Origin: Rebecca billardiae RCC1528
Lineage: Eukaryota; Haptophyta
DNA: 64,000 nucleotides
Assembly: GCA_965240325.2 (NCBI GenBank)
Contig: OZ251230.1
Location: forward strand, 2,480,001-2,544,000
Direction: 5' to 3'
Shown here: positions 63,671 through 64,000 of the stretch, in pieces
Position numbering within the stretch: the first letter of the stretch is position 1
How the letters are laid out: each line of letters starts with the position of its first letter
The notes under the pieces: generated by a model
Told to the model about the DNA's origin: nothing
Databases searched by the model: none
Seen by the model: the letters and a program-made list of their open reading frames with translations, nothing else
Position numbers and translations under genes: made by a program

Positions 63671-64000
63671 ATCATCTGACCAAGTCGGATGATCATCCCT
63701 GTGACTACAGACTAGCACGGAGCGGGACGTCGATGCGGCTGGCGGCGGCCGACGCGGCGTGTCGCGTGACCGAGTCCGAGTCGGAGCTTGTCGAGTGACA
63801 CCGTTGGCGTCACCGTGTCCATGACGTCCGTGTCCGTGACCGACGGCGACGGCGACGCCCGCGCCGACGGTGACCGGATGTCGGATGACGGAGTCGGAGT
63901 ACGCGTACCGGTCTTAGGTCCGTCTCACAATTCGGACGATGACACGGAGAGTGACAATGGTAGGTGCGGTGACACGCACTAGAATTATTATCGCGGCGGA
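63671..64000. other. Window end; simple (GAC/GTC)-rich sequence
   Basis: Quasi-repetitive cgtgtccgtgaccgacggcg-type sequence at 63,800-63,900. No gene is supported. Confidence 0.45.

Overview
The window is nuclear DNA from a GC-rich unicellular eukaryote, most likely a microalga and plausibly a haptophyte (Emiliania, Chrysochromulina or Prymnesium type). That assignment is inference from several things: spliceosomal introns with GTGCG donors, a Ser-Pro3 rich giant protein, stand-alone sulfotransferases, a Cys-less pentameric ligand-gated channel, an LTR retroelement and many foldback/TIR elements separated by TA-rich microsatellites. No bacterial operons, rRNA, tRNA or CRISPR arrays were seen.

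Region 1 (1-25,887, minus strand) is one giant gene whose 3' end lies off the window. Read 5'->3' it encodes a hydrophobic leader, about seven RCC1-like repeats on six exons (five introns, all phase 2, all cutting the same Cys-Trp-Gly position of the repeat), about 17 kb of almost pure Ser-Pro-Pro-Pro (about 5,770 residues), three IPT/TIG-like domains, a PKD/REJ region, a canonical GPS autoproteolysis motif, a transmembrane helix, an acidic cytoplasmic loop and at least two more candidate helices. This is a polycystin-1/REJ-type receptor carried on an extensin-like rod with an RCC1-like head, about 8,340 codons inside the window. It is the most striking system here. One extra G at 22,125-22,129 breaks the frame of the array as sequenced.

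Region 2 (about 26-41 kb) is gene-poor and mobile: a 1,094-bp TIR element with a 4-bp target duplication, an 894-bp foldback element, a complete 3,457-bp LTR retrotransposon that encodes only Gag, a 1,984-bp element with perfect 50-bp TIRs, dispersed repeats, decayed coding fragments and (TA)n tracts.

Region 3 (about 41.7-62 kb) holds ordinary genes: an F-box/RCC1-repeat protein (minus), an unidentified protein with a probable one-base frameshift (plus), an unidentified 780-residue coiled-coil protein (minus), a Golgi-type sulfotransferase (minus), a frame-broken unknown (minus), an unidentified coiled-coil protein (plus), a Cys-less pentameric ligand-gated ion channel (minus) and, divergent from it, a second sulfotransferase with one intron (plus). 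The last 2 kb are repeats and decayed sequence. The genes form no obvious pathway; they are independent eukaryotic transcription units.
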